A stretch of 41,283 nucleotides of DNA. Source: Pirellulales bacterium (GTDB lineage Bacteria; Planctomycetota; Planctomycetia; Pirellulales; UBA1268). Positions 25,215 through 32,022 of the stretch are shown here, one piece after another. Each line of letters opens with the position of its first letter. Position 1 is the stretch's first letter. The DNA lies in NCBI GenBank assembly GCA_029246985.1, contig JAQWMC010000100.1, positions 1-41,283 of the forward strand. The letters run 5' to 3'. The translations under genes and the position numbers were made by a program. The notes below the pieces were generated by a model. That model was not told where the DNA came from. It searched no databases and saw only the letters and a list, made by a program, of their open reading frames with translations.

Positions 25215-26485
25215 GCCTCGCCTTCGCAGGGGGAAGTCACCGCACTGTCCCGATTGAGCTACGTGAAAAACTGGCTTTCTCATCAGAGCAAGCAACTGAG
25301 GCGCTCACGCGTTTTCAGCAACAGTTTCCGGGAAGTGAAGCAGTCCTTTTGTCGACCTGTAATCGAATCGAGTTGTACGCTGCTGACGAGGAACGCCGAG
25401 GACCACCTCCACCAGATGAATTAGCAATGTTTCTAGCAGAGTGCCGGGGCGTTGATCCTACAAATGTCGGAAGGGTTCTCGGCGGTGAACAAGGAACTGC
25501 TGCTGTGAAACATCTATTTTGTGTTGCAGCCGGACTCGACAGCATGGTTCTTGGGGAACCTCAGATCGTTGCCCAGGTAAAACAGGCATGGCAGCTTGCT
25601 CAGAAAAGTGGAACGACTGGACCTCTTACTGGAGAACTTTTTCAGGCAGCCTTACGAGCCGCAAAACGTGTAACCACTGAAACAGCTGTTGGACGGGAAC
25701 GTTTATCCATTCCAAGCATCGCGGTTGCCGATTTTGCCAGTGGTGTGTTTGAACGATTTGATGACAAACGTGTGCTTCTTATTGGTGCAGGGAAAATGGC
25801 AGCCGAAACCCTTCGTTATCTTCGTGACGCCGGAGCACAGCACATCCGAATTATCAATCGGTCTGTGGAGCGGGCTCACAGCCTGGCACAACGACTTGAT
25901 GCTCAAACCGGTGATTACGACAACATATCTCGTGAGCTTGCTGATGCGGACCTTGTTGTTAGTACGACTGGTGCTTCAGAGCCAGTCGTAACACTCGACC
26001 TCTTCCAAAGGGTTCAAGATCAGCGGCAGGGACGTCCCCTTGTTGTTCTCGATCTTGCGGTCCCCCGCGACTTCGATTCACGTATCGGTACCAGGCCGGG
26101 GGTTTGGCTTTACTCAATCGATGATCTTGGTCAGGCGTGTGATTCCAATCGCCGTAGAAGACAAAAACAACTTCCAGCAGCACTCACAATTGTTGATGAA
26201 GAAACTCGTCGGTTCATGGGGGATATGCACCATCGATCAACCGTTCCGGTTATTGAACAACTCCGAGCGGGTTGGAATGAAACAGGTGAAGTAGAACTTG
26301 ATCGACTTTTCCGAAAGCTTCCAAATCTTGATAACAGCAGTCAGCAAGAAATTCGACAGGCATTTGAAAGGTATGCTGCTAAGATGCTTCATCCCCCTAT
26401 GGCTTCCCTGCGAAGTGAAAGTAAGGCAGGCCCACCTCATGGGCTTCTTGAAGCGTTAAGGCGGCTCTTTGATTTAAAGGAATAA
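25211..26485 (+). CDS. hemA: Glutamyl-tRNA reductase
   Basis: From the ATG at 25211 the protein has 424 residues. HemA reduces Glu-tRNA to glutamate-1-semialdehyde, the first committed step of C5-pathway tetrapyrrole synthesis. The catalytic Cys50 lies in LLSTCNRIELYA; SMVLGEPQIVAQVKQAW, the NADPH-binding segment VLLIGAGKMAAETLRYL and IINRSVERA follow; the dimerisation domain is the helical C-terminus with PVIEQLRAGW. An in-frame ATG at 25124 would make a longer protein, but the extra 29 residues are antisense-like overlap with the upstream gene, and the 25211 start gives the canonical N-terminus and an ATGA overlap with the upstream membrane protein, indicating translational coupling. It ends 42 bases before the convergent LacI-type gene. 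Confidence 0.97.
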   Translation: MSLAFAGGSHRTVPIELREKLAFSSEQATEALTRFQQQFPGSEAVLLSTCNRIELYAADEERRGPPPPDELAMFLAECRGVDPTNVGRVLGGEQGTAAVKHLFCVAAGLDSMVLGEPQIVAQVKQAWQLAQKSGTTGPLTGELFQAALRAAKRVTTETAVGRERLSIPSIAVADFASGVFERFDDKRVLLIGAGKMAAETLRYLRDAGAQHIRIINRSVERAHSLAQRLDAQTGDYDNISRELADADLVVSTTGASEPVVTLDLFQRVQDQRQGRPLVVLDLAVPRDFDSRIGTRPGVWLYSIDDLGQACDSNRRRRQKQLPAALTIVDEETRRFMGDMHHRSTVPVIEQLRAGWNETGEVELDRLFRKLPNLDNSSQQEIRQAFERYAAKMLHPPMASLRSESKAGPPHGLLEALRRLFDLKE

Positions 26486-26527
26486 TGTGACCAAGGCTGC
26501 TCTGCCCATGAAGGTTGCGTTGCAACA

Positions 26528-27574
26528 TTAACTTGTGAAACGTTTTACACTTTCACGAATTTGTAATTCTGGGGCTAATTCAGGCCACTTATAGTCTTCT
26601 TTACGTATCAACGAAAGAAGAACTCTTGAGGCGACAACTCCCATTTCATACGAAGGCTGCCGCATGGTCGTAAGTGGCGGCGTCATGAAGGCTGCCTCCA
26701 CTTGGTCGTCACACCCAATGATTGAAACGTCACCTGGAACGCTGATGCCCCGGCGATAGAGAGCCAGTCTTGCGCCAAATGCAACGAGATCATTGGCCGC
26801 GACTATCGCACTGAAAAAGACACCCTGATCGAGTAGATTGTTGACAGCCATGAGCCCCGCATGCCCACTAAAGTCTCCTTGATAAACAAGATCATCAGAC
26901 CGACTGATACCAGCCTCTTCAAGGGCCTCAAGATGCCCTGCGAACCGATCCCGTGCATCGGGGTGGCCCTCTGTTCCATGAATAAATGCAATCCGGGTGT
27001 GCTGCTTTTCCAAAAGATGCTTTGCTGCTAGGTACCCGATTTTTTTGTTATTGACTGAGACGCTCTGTCCTTCAAAGCCTTTTACCTCTCTCGCTGCAAC
27101 AATAATTGGTAGTTGCTTGTTGTAAGACTGAAGTTCTGATGCAGACATATCACCACCAACAATAAGAAGTCCATCAACTTTTCGTGAAATAAGTGTTTCA
27201 ATTGAGGCTGCATCTTTTGTCTGTTCATATCTTCTATCAATAACAGTCGGGGTATAACCAGATCCTGCTAGGCCTTCAATTACCCCTTGGGCAACTGAAT
27301 CGTAGAAGGGGCTACCAATATTCTGCGTCAAGATGCCAAGTGTCATTGACTTCCCGCTTGCCAACCCCTGAGCAAACATATTGGGCGTATAGTCTAGGTC
27401 AATGACAGCCTGGTGAACGGCAGCTTGCTTCTGGTGATTGACTACTGCGCTACCGTTTAGGACTCTCGACACCGTACTTTTTGAAACATTAGCCCGCTTT
27501 GCAATATCTTCAATTGTGACACCGTCTCGCACGGACTCAACTGTTTGAAGTCGTTGATTCTTTCTTTCCATCAT
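26528..27574 (-). CDS. LacI-family transcriptional regulator
   Basis: A 348-residue LacI/GalR-type regulator. The N-terminal helix-turn-helix is at about 19-42 (VTIEDIAKRANVSKSTVSRVLNG, read in parts), followed by the hinge helix region YTPNMFAQGLASGKS (about 67-81). The effector-binding part is a periplasmic-binding-protein fold: LGILTQNIGSPFYDSV, GLLIVGGD, AFIHGTEGHPDARDRFAGH, VAANDLVAFGARLALYRRGISVPGDVSIIGCDD and FMTPPLTTMRQP. Such proteins usually respond to a sugar, but no sugar-uptake operon lies directly beside it; its targets may be elsewhere. About 18 bases ahead of its ATG there is an inverted repeat that could be its own operator. ATGs at 27574 and 27571 are both possible. Confidence 0.93.
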   Translation of the reverse strand: MMERKNQRLQTVESVRDGVTIEDIAKRANVSKSTVSRVLNGSAVVNHQKQAAVHQAVIDLDYTPNMFAQGLASGKSMTLGILTQNIGSPFYDSVAQGVIEGLAGSGYTPTVIDRRYEQTKDAASIETLISRKVDGLLIVGGDMSASELQSYNKQLPIIVAAREVKGFEGQSVSVNNKKIGYLAAKHLLEKQHTRIAFIHGTEGHPDARDRFAGHLEALEEAGISRSDDLVYQGDFSGHAGLMAVNNLLDQGVFFSAIVAANDLVAFGARLALYRRGISVPGDVSIIGCDDQVEAAFMTPPLTTMRQPSYEMGVVASRVLLSLIRKEDYKWPELAPELQIRESVKRFTS

Positions 27575-27592
27575 GATTATTCTCTAGATCAC

Positions 27593-27641
27593 AAGGCACC
27601 GGGCACCAGGTCCTCTATTTTTGATGCTGGTTCTGTGCCTT
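27593..27641. promoter_or_regulatory. Two-step inverted repeat in the leader of the LacI-type gene
   Basis: AAGGCAC (27593-27599) pairs with GTGCCTT (27635-27641), and inside it ACCAG (27605-27609) pairs with CTGGT (27627-27631). It lies 18 bases upstream of the regulator's ATG. It could be an RNA hairpin in the leader or a DNA site for autoregulation; the arms are far apart for a typical LacI operator, which makes the RNA hairpin reading somewhat more natural. Confidence 0.35.
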
Positions 27642-27745
27642 CACAACACTGCGTCCCCCCCAGTATTTCATCAACCTTCACCTTTTAAGATAGACTGCAT
27701 CGGTTTCATGGCAATCTAATTCACTTGGAACTGCATAAACTCATG

Positions 27746-27787
27746 CTTGTTTCTTTCTCCCGTTTACTTGTTTCTGTCTCCCGTTCA
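27746..27787. repeat. Two tandem 21-bp repeats
   Basis: Units 27746-27766 and 27767-27787 are identical at 19 of 21 positions (differences at positions 10 and 20). They are pyrimidine-rich on the plus strand (core TTTCTTTCTCCCGTT) and sit 172 bases upstream of the LacI-type gene and 70 bases beyond the end of the next gene on the same strand. The 21-bp period equals two helical turns, as expected for a pair of protein-binding sites on one face of the DNA, but slippage-made duplication is equally possible. Confidence 0.7.
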
Positions 27788-27856
27788 AAGGCAGAGCAAA
27801 ACACCCCCCGGCTCACCGAGCCCACATCGGACTCGAATGCGACACATTGAGCCAGC

Positions 27857-28987
27857 CTATTCGGTGGCAGATGCCTGACAGTAACTCAATGCGAGGAGTG
27901 CGTAACTTGTTACCAAGTTGGCATCACCCTCAAGCCATCGAGTGTTATTGTTCACCCACGAACCATTGTCGTGCTGGGCGCTCAGAAGAACACCTGTTAG
28001 ATCTTTTCGCCAGTCATGGGCTTTCCCATCAGTATCTATAAATGAATCCTGACCCAAAACATGAAGCGCCTTAGCAGCTGTGTGGAAATAGTAAAACAAG
28101 CCGGCATCACCCATGCCAGGGTTTTCTGCAAACGTGTAGTGCCGTCCAAGCCATTCTACTGCAGCCACAACTCGGGGATCATTCGCTGAAACGCCAGCAT
28201 AAATCATGCTCCTCAGCCCCGAGTATGTCATCGACCCATAACTCCGCAAACCACCATTTGGTGTTGTGCCAGCCTGGCTTTCACCCCCATTTGCTGGCGT
28301 GTAATAGAAGCCACCATCAGGATTTTTGGGTGCGACTTCGAGTATGTCATAAGCGCCTTCGAGGTTTTGAGATCGCGAGACAAAAATCAATGCACGCTGA
28401 ATAGCCGGATCATCTGAACTTGCTCCGACGCCTTTCAATGCATCGATGAGAAATGCCGTATTCGAGAGATCTGGTCGCTCGTGCCGGCCGTATCCGGCAC
28501 CACCATATTCAGGATCAGCATACGTATTCCCCTCACTTTCATCCCATTGAATTGCTGTAAGAAATCGCTTGGCTTTTTTTATTATCTCCTCATAGTGCCC
28601 CGAAGTATTGCACTCATGAAGAGCGAGTATGGCAATTGATGTCTCATAATTCGCAACAGCTGATTCACGCTGATAGATTCCACCATCTGCTTGTTGGAAC
28701 GTAAGAAGGTATTGAACTGCACGCACCACCATCGGACTATCAGCAGACGTTCCGGTTCGTACAAGGGCCGTTATTGCGAGAGCCGTTACCGCTGGACCAC
28801 TTTGTGGCGAGAAACTTCCATCGGGCTGCTGACCATGGTTCCGCAAATAACGCGACGCTTTCGTAATTGCGTTTTCGATTATTTCGGGTGTGGTCGCCGT
28901 GACTGTTGCTTCGAAGACACACGAAATTACAAGCGACCAGATCAAAGAGAAGAAACACAATCTGGAAGAAAACATGAACAACTTCAT
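27857..28987 (-). CDS. Secreted prenyltransferase/squalene-cyclase-fold repeat protein
   Basis: From the ATG at 28987 (AAGGTG just upstream) the protein has 376 residues: a signal peptide (about 1-31) followed by an alpha/alpha-toroid made of prenyltransferase/squalene oxidase-type repeats. Repeat signatures are HGQQPDGSFSPQSGPAVTALAITAL (read in parts, 51-75), FQQADGGIYQ (97-106), NPDGGFYYTPANGGES (222-237), RSYGSMTYSGLRSMIYAG (248-265) and AQHDNGSWVN (337-346). The catalytic DxDD of squalene-hopene cyclases is not visible, so cyclase activity is not claimed. Similar secreted proteins are common in planctomycetes and are of unknown function. An upstream GTG at 29026 is less likely. It is a single gene, 120 bases from the end of the next minus-strand gene. 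Confidence 0.85.
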   Translation of the reverse strand: MKLFMFSSRLCFFSLIWSLVISCVFEATVTATTPEIIENAITKASRYLRNHGQQPDGSFSPQSGPAVTALAITALVRTGTSADSPMVVRAVQYLLTFQQADGGIYQRESAVANYETSIAILALHECNTSGHYEEIIKKAKRFLTAIQWDESEGNTYADPEYGGAGYGRHERPDLSNTAFLIDALKGVGASSDDPAIQRALIFVSRSQNLEGAYDILEVAPKNPDGGFYYTPANGGESQAGTTPNGGLRSYGSMTYSGLRSMIYAGVSANDPRVVAAVEWLGRHYTFAENPGMGDAGLFYYFHTAAKALHVLGQDSFIDTDGKAHDWRKDLTGVLLSAQHDNGSWVNNNTRWLEGDANLVTSYALLALSYCQASATE

Positions 28988-29107
28988 TGAGCACCTTGGC
29001 CTCGTCGGCATGCTGCATGAACCCACGGCACAGAATTAGACATTGACTTATTGTACAGGGAATGCGCACGCGGGCAAAAGTTGCGTTATTCCCTCACACA
29101 ACGTGTC

Positions 29108-29725
29108 TCATACTGGTGCGGATGGCATAGCTCGGGGATATGGTGGAATCTCACGCGGTGGAAGATCAATGCAATATTCAACTTCCCACTCACTTCGCTC
29201 AGCATTGTCAGCGTAGTACGTAAGCCAAATCAATGAATCCACAACAGGCTCGGGGTACCAATCACTTGTAGAAAATTCAGGAGGACGACCTGCAACGCTA
29301 CAATCCCAATGGAAATAATTATCTGGTAGATCAACACGTTTGACCGATGTCGGAAGGATCTCTCTCCGGATGAGGTTGTAGAGATCACGATCTGAAAGAT
29401 GGTCCGTGAAATCGAGAATAATTCGACCCTCATAGAGTCTTTCGATAACTCCCCATAACTCTTCGCGAAGATTTTCCTCGCTCAAGTTACAAGCCGGTTG
29501 CAACACAAGTGAGGGACTAAACCAGCGGCCAACAGGTAAAACCGGCGCCTGCTCCCAAGCCAACATTGATTCAAGATAACGATTTTCTACTTCCGTAGGC
29601 ATTTCAAAAAAATCGATATCACCGAATGTTTCATCCTCTAGAAATGGTTCGATTGCATCGCGCAATGCCGCATTTTGCAACAGGCATGATACTTCTTCAG
29701 GAGTCGGTGTGTTTGTGAAATTCAT
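29108..29725 (-). CDS. Acidic cytosolic protein of unknown function
   Basis: A 205-residue protein from the ATG at 29725 (a TTG at 29755 would add ten residues). It has no signal peptide or membrane helix and is rich in Glu and Asp, with many Trp and Tyr. Visible segments include LEDETFGDIDFFEMPTEVENRYLESML (read in parts), CNLSEENLREELWGVIERLYEGRIILDFTDHLSDRDLYNLIRREILP (in parts) and VDLPDNYFHWDCS. The last 15 residues are proline-rich (DLPPREIPPYPRAMP). I do not recognise the family; it may be a planctomycete-specific protein. It lies between the toroid protein and rpiB on the same strand with gaps of 120 and 280 bases. Confidence 0.75.
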   Translation of the reverse strand: MNFTNTPTPEEVSCLLQNAALRDAIEPFLEDETFGDIDFFEMPTEVENRYLESMLAWEQAPVLPVGRWFSPSLVLQPACNLSEENLREELWGVIERLYEGRIILDFTDHLSDRDLYNLIRREILPTSVKRVDLPDNYFHWDCSVAGRPPEFSTSDWYPEPVVDSLIWLTYYADNAERSEWEVEYCIDLPPREIPPYPRAMPSAPV

Positions 29726-30005
29726 GGTGCAACCTACAGAAGGCGGCGGGTTCAATTACTTGTTGGGAACAACAATGGAACGACATGTTTTTCCCTACCC
29801 CCGACATTACCAACGTGATTTGGTGACGCAACAAACTGGAAGCTAATTTTGCTGAGAAAATCTGGCTGTGTTTCGGCACGACCGTTACGACATGACAAGT
29901 CTTCGTCGGCCTTCAAAATCAGCACATTTCACCGACGTTACCACGAACAGTTTTCTGTCGCAGAATCCAGCTATTTTGGGAAGATTTTGACGGTCACCGG
30001 AGTTT

Positions 30006-30467
30006 TTAGGCACTTCGCGGGCCGCACGCCGTTGCCTCGAGGGCAGAAATCTTGCTCAATCGCCGTTCATGCCGGCCGCCTTCAAAATCTGTATTGAGCC
30101 AGATTTCTGTCATTTTCTCCTGCTGTTCCGCACCTACCATTTCTGCAGCCAGGCAGAGAACATTCAGGTCGTTGTGACGTCGACTCATCTCAGCTGCAAC
30201 CTCATCGTGGCACGTCGCAGCACGAACACCCGGAATCTTATTCGCGGCAATGGCCATCCCTACACCGGTACAACAGAGTAAGATTCCTCTATCAACCAAG
30301 CCATCGGCAACCTGGCGGGAAACATCGGCAGCTACGTCTGGATAATCCACTGCTGTTTCGTCATGGCTTCCACAGTCCTTTACAGAATGACCGTGACGCT
30401 CTAGGAATCCGATCAGACGACGGCGGGCATCAACCCCTCGATGATCGCTTCCAATCGCAATTTTCAT
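30006..30467 (-). CDS. rpiB: Ribose-5-phosphate isomerase B
   Basis: A 153-residue RpiB/LacAB-type isomerase converting ribose 5-phosphate and ribulose 5-phosphate in the pentose phosphate pathway (some members act on allose 6-phosphate). Conserved features are IAIGSDHRG (4-11), the catalytic Cys66-Thr67 in CCTGVGMAIAANK, His98 in RRHNDLNVLCL, and GGRHERRLSKI (130-140) with phosphate-binding arginines. Length is normal. It lies 86 bases downstream of the YrdC-like/phosphatase fusion gene on the same strand; in Bacillus the gene for RpiB (ywlF) follows ywlC and ywlE, which are the separate counterparts of the two fused domains. Confidence 0.95.
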   Translation of the reverse strand: MKIAIGSDHRGVDARRRLIGFLERHGHSVKDCGSHDETAVDYPDVAADVSRQVADGLVDRGILLCCTGVGMAIAANKIPGVRAATCHDEVAAEMSRRHNDLNVLCLAAEMVGAEQQEKMTEIWLNTDFEGGRHERRLSKISALEATACGPRSA

Positions 30468-30553
30468 TCATTCAATCCAGGCTGCAGGCCATGGCTCCCG
30501 CACATAAACATCATTTCGAATTGCATATTCGACTGATTAGAATTCCACCTACA

Positions 30554-31708
30554 TCAACTATCTAGCGGACTTCGAAGTTCCAGTATATCTAGTTGAGCGT
30601 CAAGATGCTCACGGATTTGCTGAGCACACTGGTTGTAGGCTTCGGCAGTCCCTCCAAATGGGTCCAACACGTCTTGATTTGTAGGTGAAAGCATGTGCAC
30701 TCGGTCAGCAAATTTTGGAAACTGGGCGAGAATTGCTGCCCGATGGGCGGCTGTCATCGTCCACACAATGCCAGCTTTTTGAAGTAATTCTTCTGTCACT
30801 ATTTGGCTTGTGTGACCACTCAAATCAATTCCTGATTGTTTCATTGTGTGAAGAGCGTTTTCGCTGGCTCTACTCCCTCCCCAACCAGACAGGCCAGCAC
30901 TTTTGACTTCAACACCATGTTTCTGGATTTCGCTGGCCTCACAATTCAATTTCTGAGCTATTTGTTTGCGAAACAACGCTTCGGCCATTGGACTGCGACA
31001 AGTGTTTCCCGTGCAAACAAAAAGTATTGTTAATCGTGCAACATCTTGAAGTTCTTCTTTGCTAAACGTATTACCGCGAATGATCTGAAAGCCTGTCTTG
31101 TGGATTTCGATCGTTGAAACTATTTCTTGAATTGGCTGCGTACCGTCGTCTATCAAAAGTATTGACTTCTTATCTTGTCCACAAAACTCCATAAGATCCG
31201 TAACCATCTTAGGAGGATCTTTGCTTCCACCGGGCTCGGCAAGCACAACTGGACCAGCAAAAAGTCGCATGCAGTCCTGCAGCATCCTATGTCCTGGTGC
31301 CCGCAAGCGAATTCGATCATTACACAAAACATGTGGTTGAATGGACACCGGTAATTGATGCACCAAACCATCTGGATGATTATCCTGCAGCACCATCGCC
31401 AATGGACCTGGCCAGCATTGTCGTGCAAATCGCAAGGCAAGTGGTGTCATCGCTGGTGCCCAGTCAGACGCTTCGTCACTACTCTTAATAGCAACTGTCA
31501 ATTGGGGCTCATGCTCTATGGAATCAGCGAACGCGCACACTCTCTCAACAGCTGTCTCATTGGTGCCCGCAGCAGCGAGGCAATAGTTTGATTCAGTTGG
31601 AACACCAACAACATCTCCTTCAGCAAGCGCTTGCACAACGCGATGCACCACATCACGCAGATCTTCAGACTCCTTCAGATTGATGACAGTCGGTGACATA
31701 TATTCCAT
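30554..31708 (-). CDS. Fusion of a YrdC/Sua5-like domain with a low-molecular-weight (YwlE-type) protein phosphatase
   Basis: From the ATG at 31708 the product has 384 residues. Residues 10-225 have the YrdC/Sua5 fold: GDVVGVPTESNYCLAA (31-46), WPGPLAMVL (99-107), IRLRAPGHRM (133-142), STIEI (198-202) and IIRGN. In active TsaC/Sua5 a KxR motif and an SxN motif bind substrates; the corresponding positions read FADSIEHEP (60-68) and AEPGGS (157-162), so both seem to be absent. Residues 226-384 are a low-molecular-weight phosphatase: LFVCTGNTCRSPMAEALF contains Cys232, Thr236, Arg238 and Ser239, and the general acid Asp349 is in LDPFGG. The CTGNTCRS loop equals that of Bacillus YwlE, in which the Thr confers phosphoarginine specificity. 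Alternative starts are an ATG at 31699 and a TTG at 31741. It precedes rpiB. Confidence 0.88.
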   Translation of the reverse strand: MEYMSPTVINLKESEDLRDVVHRVVQALAEGDVVGVPTESNYCLAAAGTNETAVERVCAFADSIEHEPQLTVAIKSSDEASDWAPAMTPLALRFARQCWPGPLAMVLQDNHPDGLVHQLPVSIQPHVLCNDRIRLRAPGHRMLQDCMRLFAGPVVLAEPGGSKDPPKMVTDLMEFCGQDKKSILLIDDGTQPIQEIVSTIEIHKTGFQIIRGNTFSKEELQDVARLTILFVCTGNTCRSPMAEALFRKQIAQKLNCEASEIQKHGVEVKSAGLSGWGGSRASENALHTMKQSGIDLSGHTSQIVTEELLQKAGIVWTMTAAHRAAILAQFPKFADRVHMLSPTNQDVLDPFGGTAEAYNQCAQQIREHLDAQLDILELRSPLDS

Positions 31709-32022
31709 CGTGGAGCATGGATACCCGTAGCCTCTGAGCAAATTCCTTGTTTGCTCCTTTTCTTTTCGCCCATCGGCAAAGTTCGGAGGCTACACCAATC
31801 AGTTAAGCATCGCAGACTGGGTAAGACTACTTCAACCGATGTTCGCAGTAACAAGTCCTTTATTCCCTAAAATAACTCCTTGTTTCCACCTCTGGCAAGT
31901 TTTCGCCTTGTGGAGACCAGAGTTGCTTCGGTATTTCTCAGCGGCTTGCTGTAGAAGGCCCAAGTCCGCTTGGCTTAATACTTCATGCCTACGACTGACT
32001 AATTGACCGAGCCATATCACCT
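31709..32022. other. Divergent intergenic region between the fusion gene and bamA
   Basis: About 314 bases with no protein-coding gene. The left 85 bases hold the candidate structured leader on the minus strand. The rest should carry the promoters of both genes. I see no strong sigma-70 consensus. A 62-codon minus-strand open frame (31832-32020) has no family resemblance and is discounted. Confidence 0.4.
31727..31793 (-). ncRNA. Candidate structured leader RNA (three-way junction) of the YrdC-like/phosphatase fusion gene
   Basis: On the minus strand, 18 bases before the ATG at 31708, 67 nucleotides can fold into a three-way junction. P1: GTAGCCTC (31793-31786) with GAGGCTAC (31734-31727), 8 bp. 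P2: TTTGCC (31780-31775) with GGCGAA (31770-31765), 6 bp including one G-U, loop GATG. P3: GAGCAAA (31756-31750) with TTTGCTC (31742-31736), 7 bp, loop CAAGGAA. Linkers are 5, 8 and 1 nt. On the plus strand P2 would contain a C-A mismatch, which favours the minus strand as the functional RNA. It matches no riboswitch or ribozyme consensus that I recall (purine, THF and hammerhead were considered). The plus-strand reading of P3 followed by CTTTTCTTTT also resembles a terminator, so that is the main alternative. Confidence 0.4.

Noticed and set aside
26514-26526. Hairpin GTTGC-GTT-GCAAC between hemA and the LacI-type gene as shared terminator
   Set aside because: Five-bp stem with a three-base loop and no T-run on either strand; too weak to call.
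30006-30110. GCCTTCAAAATC-like repeat shared by the intergenic region near 29910 and the rpiB 3' end
   Set aside because: Only about 11 bases match and the copies lie in unrelated contexts; likely coincidence.
31727-31793. Hammerhead ribozyme or purine riboswitch
   Set aside because: The fold is a three-way junction of similar size, and GAAA is present, but the conserved CUGAUGA core of hammerheads and the purine-riboswitch junction sequences are missing.
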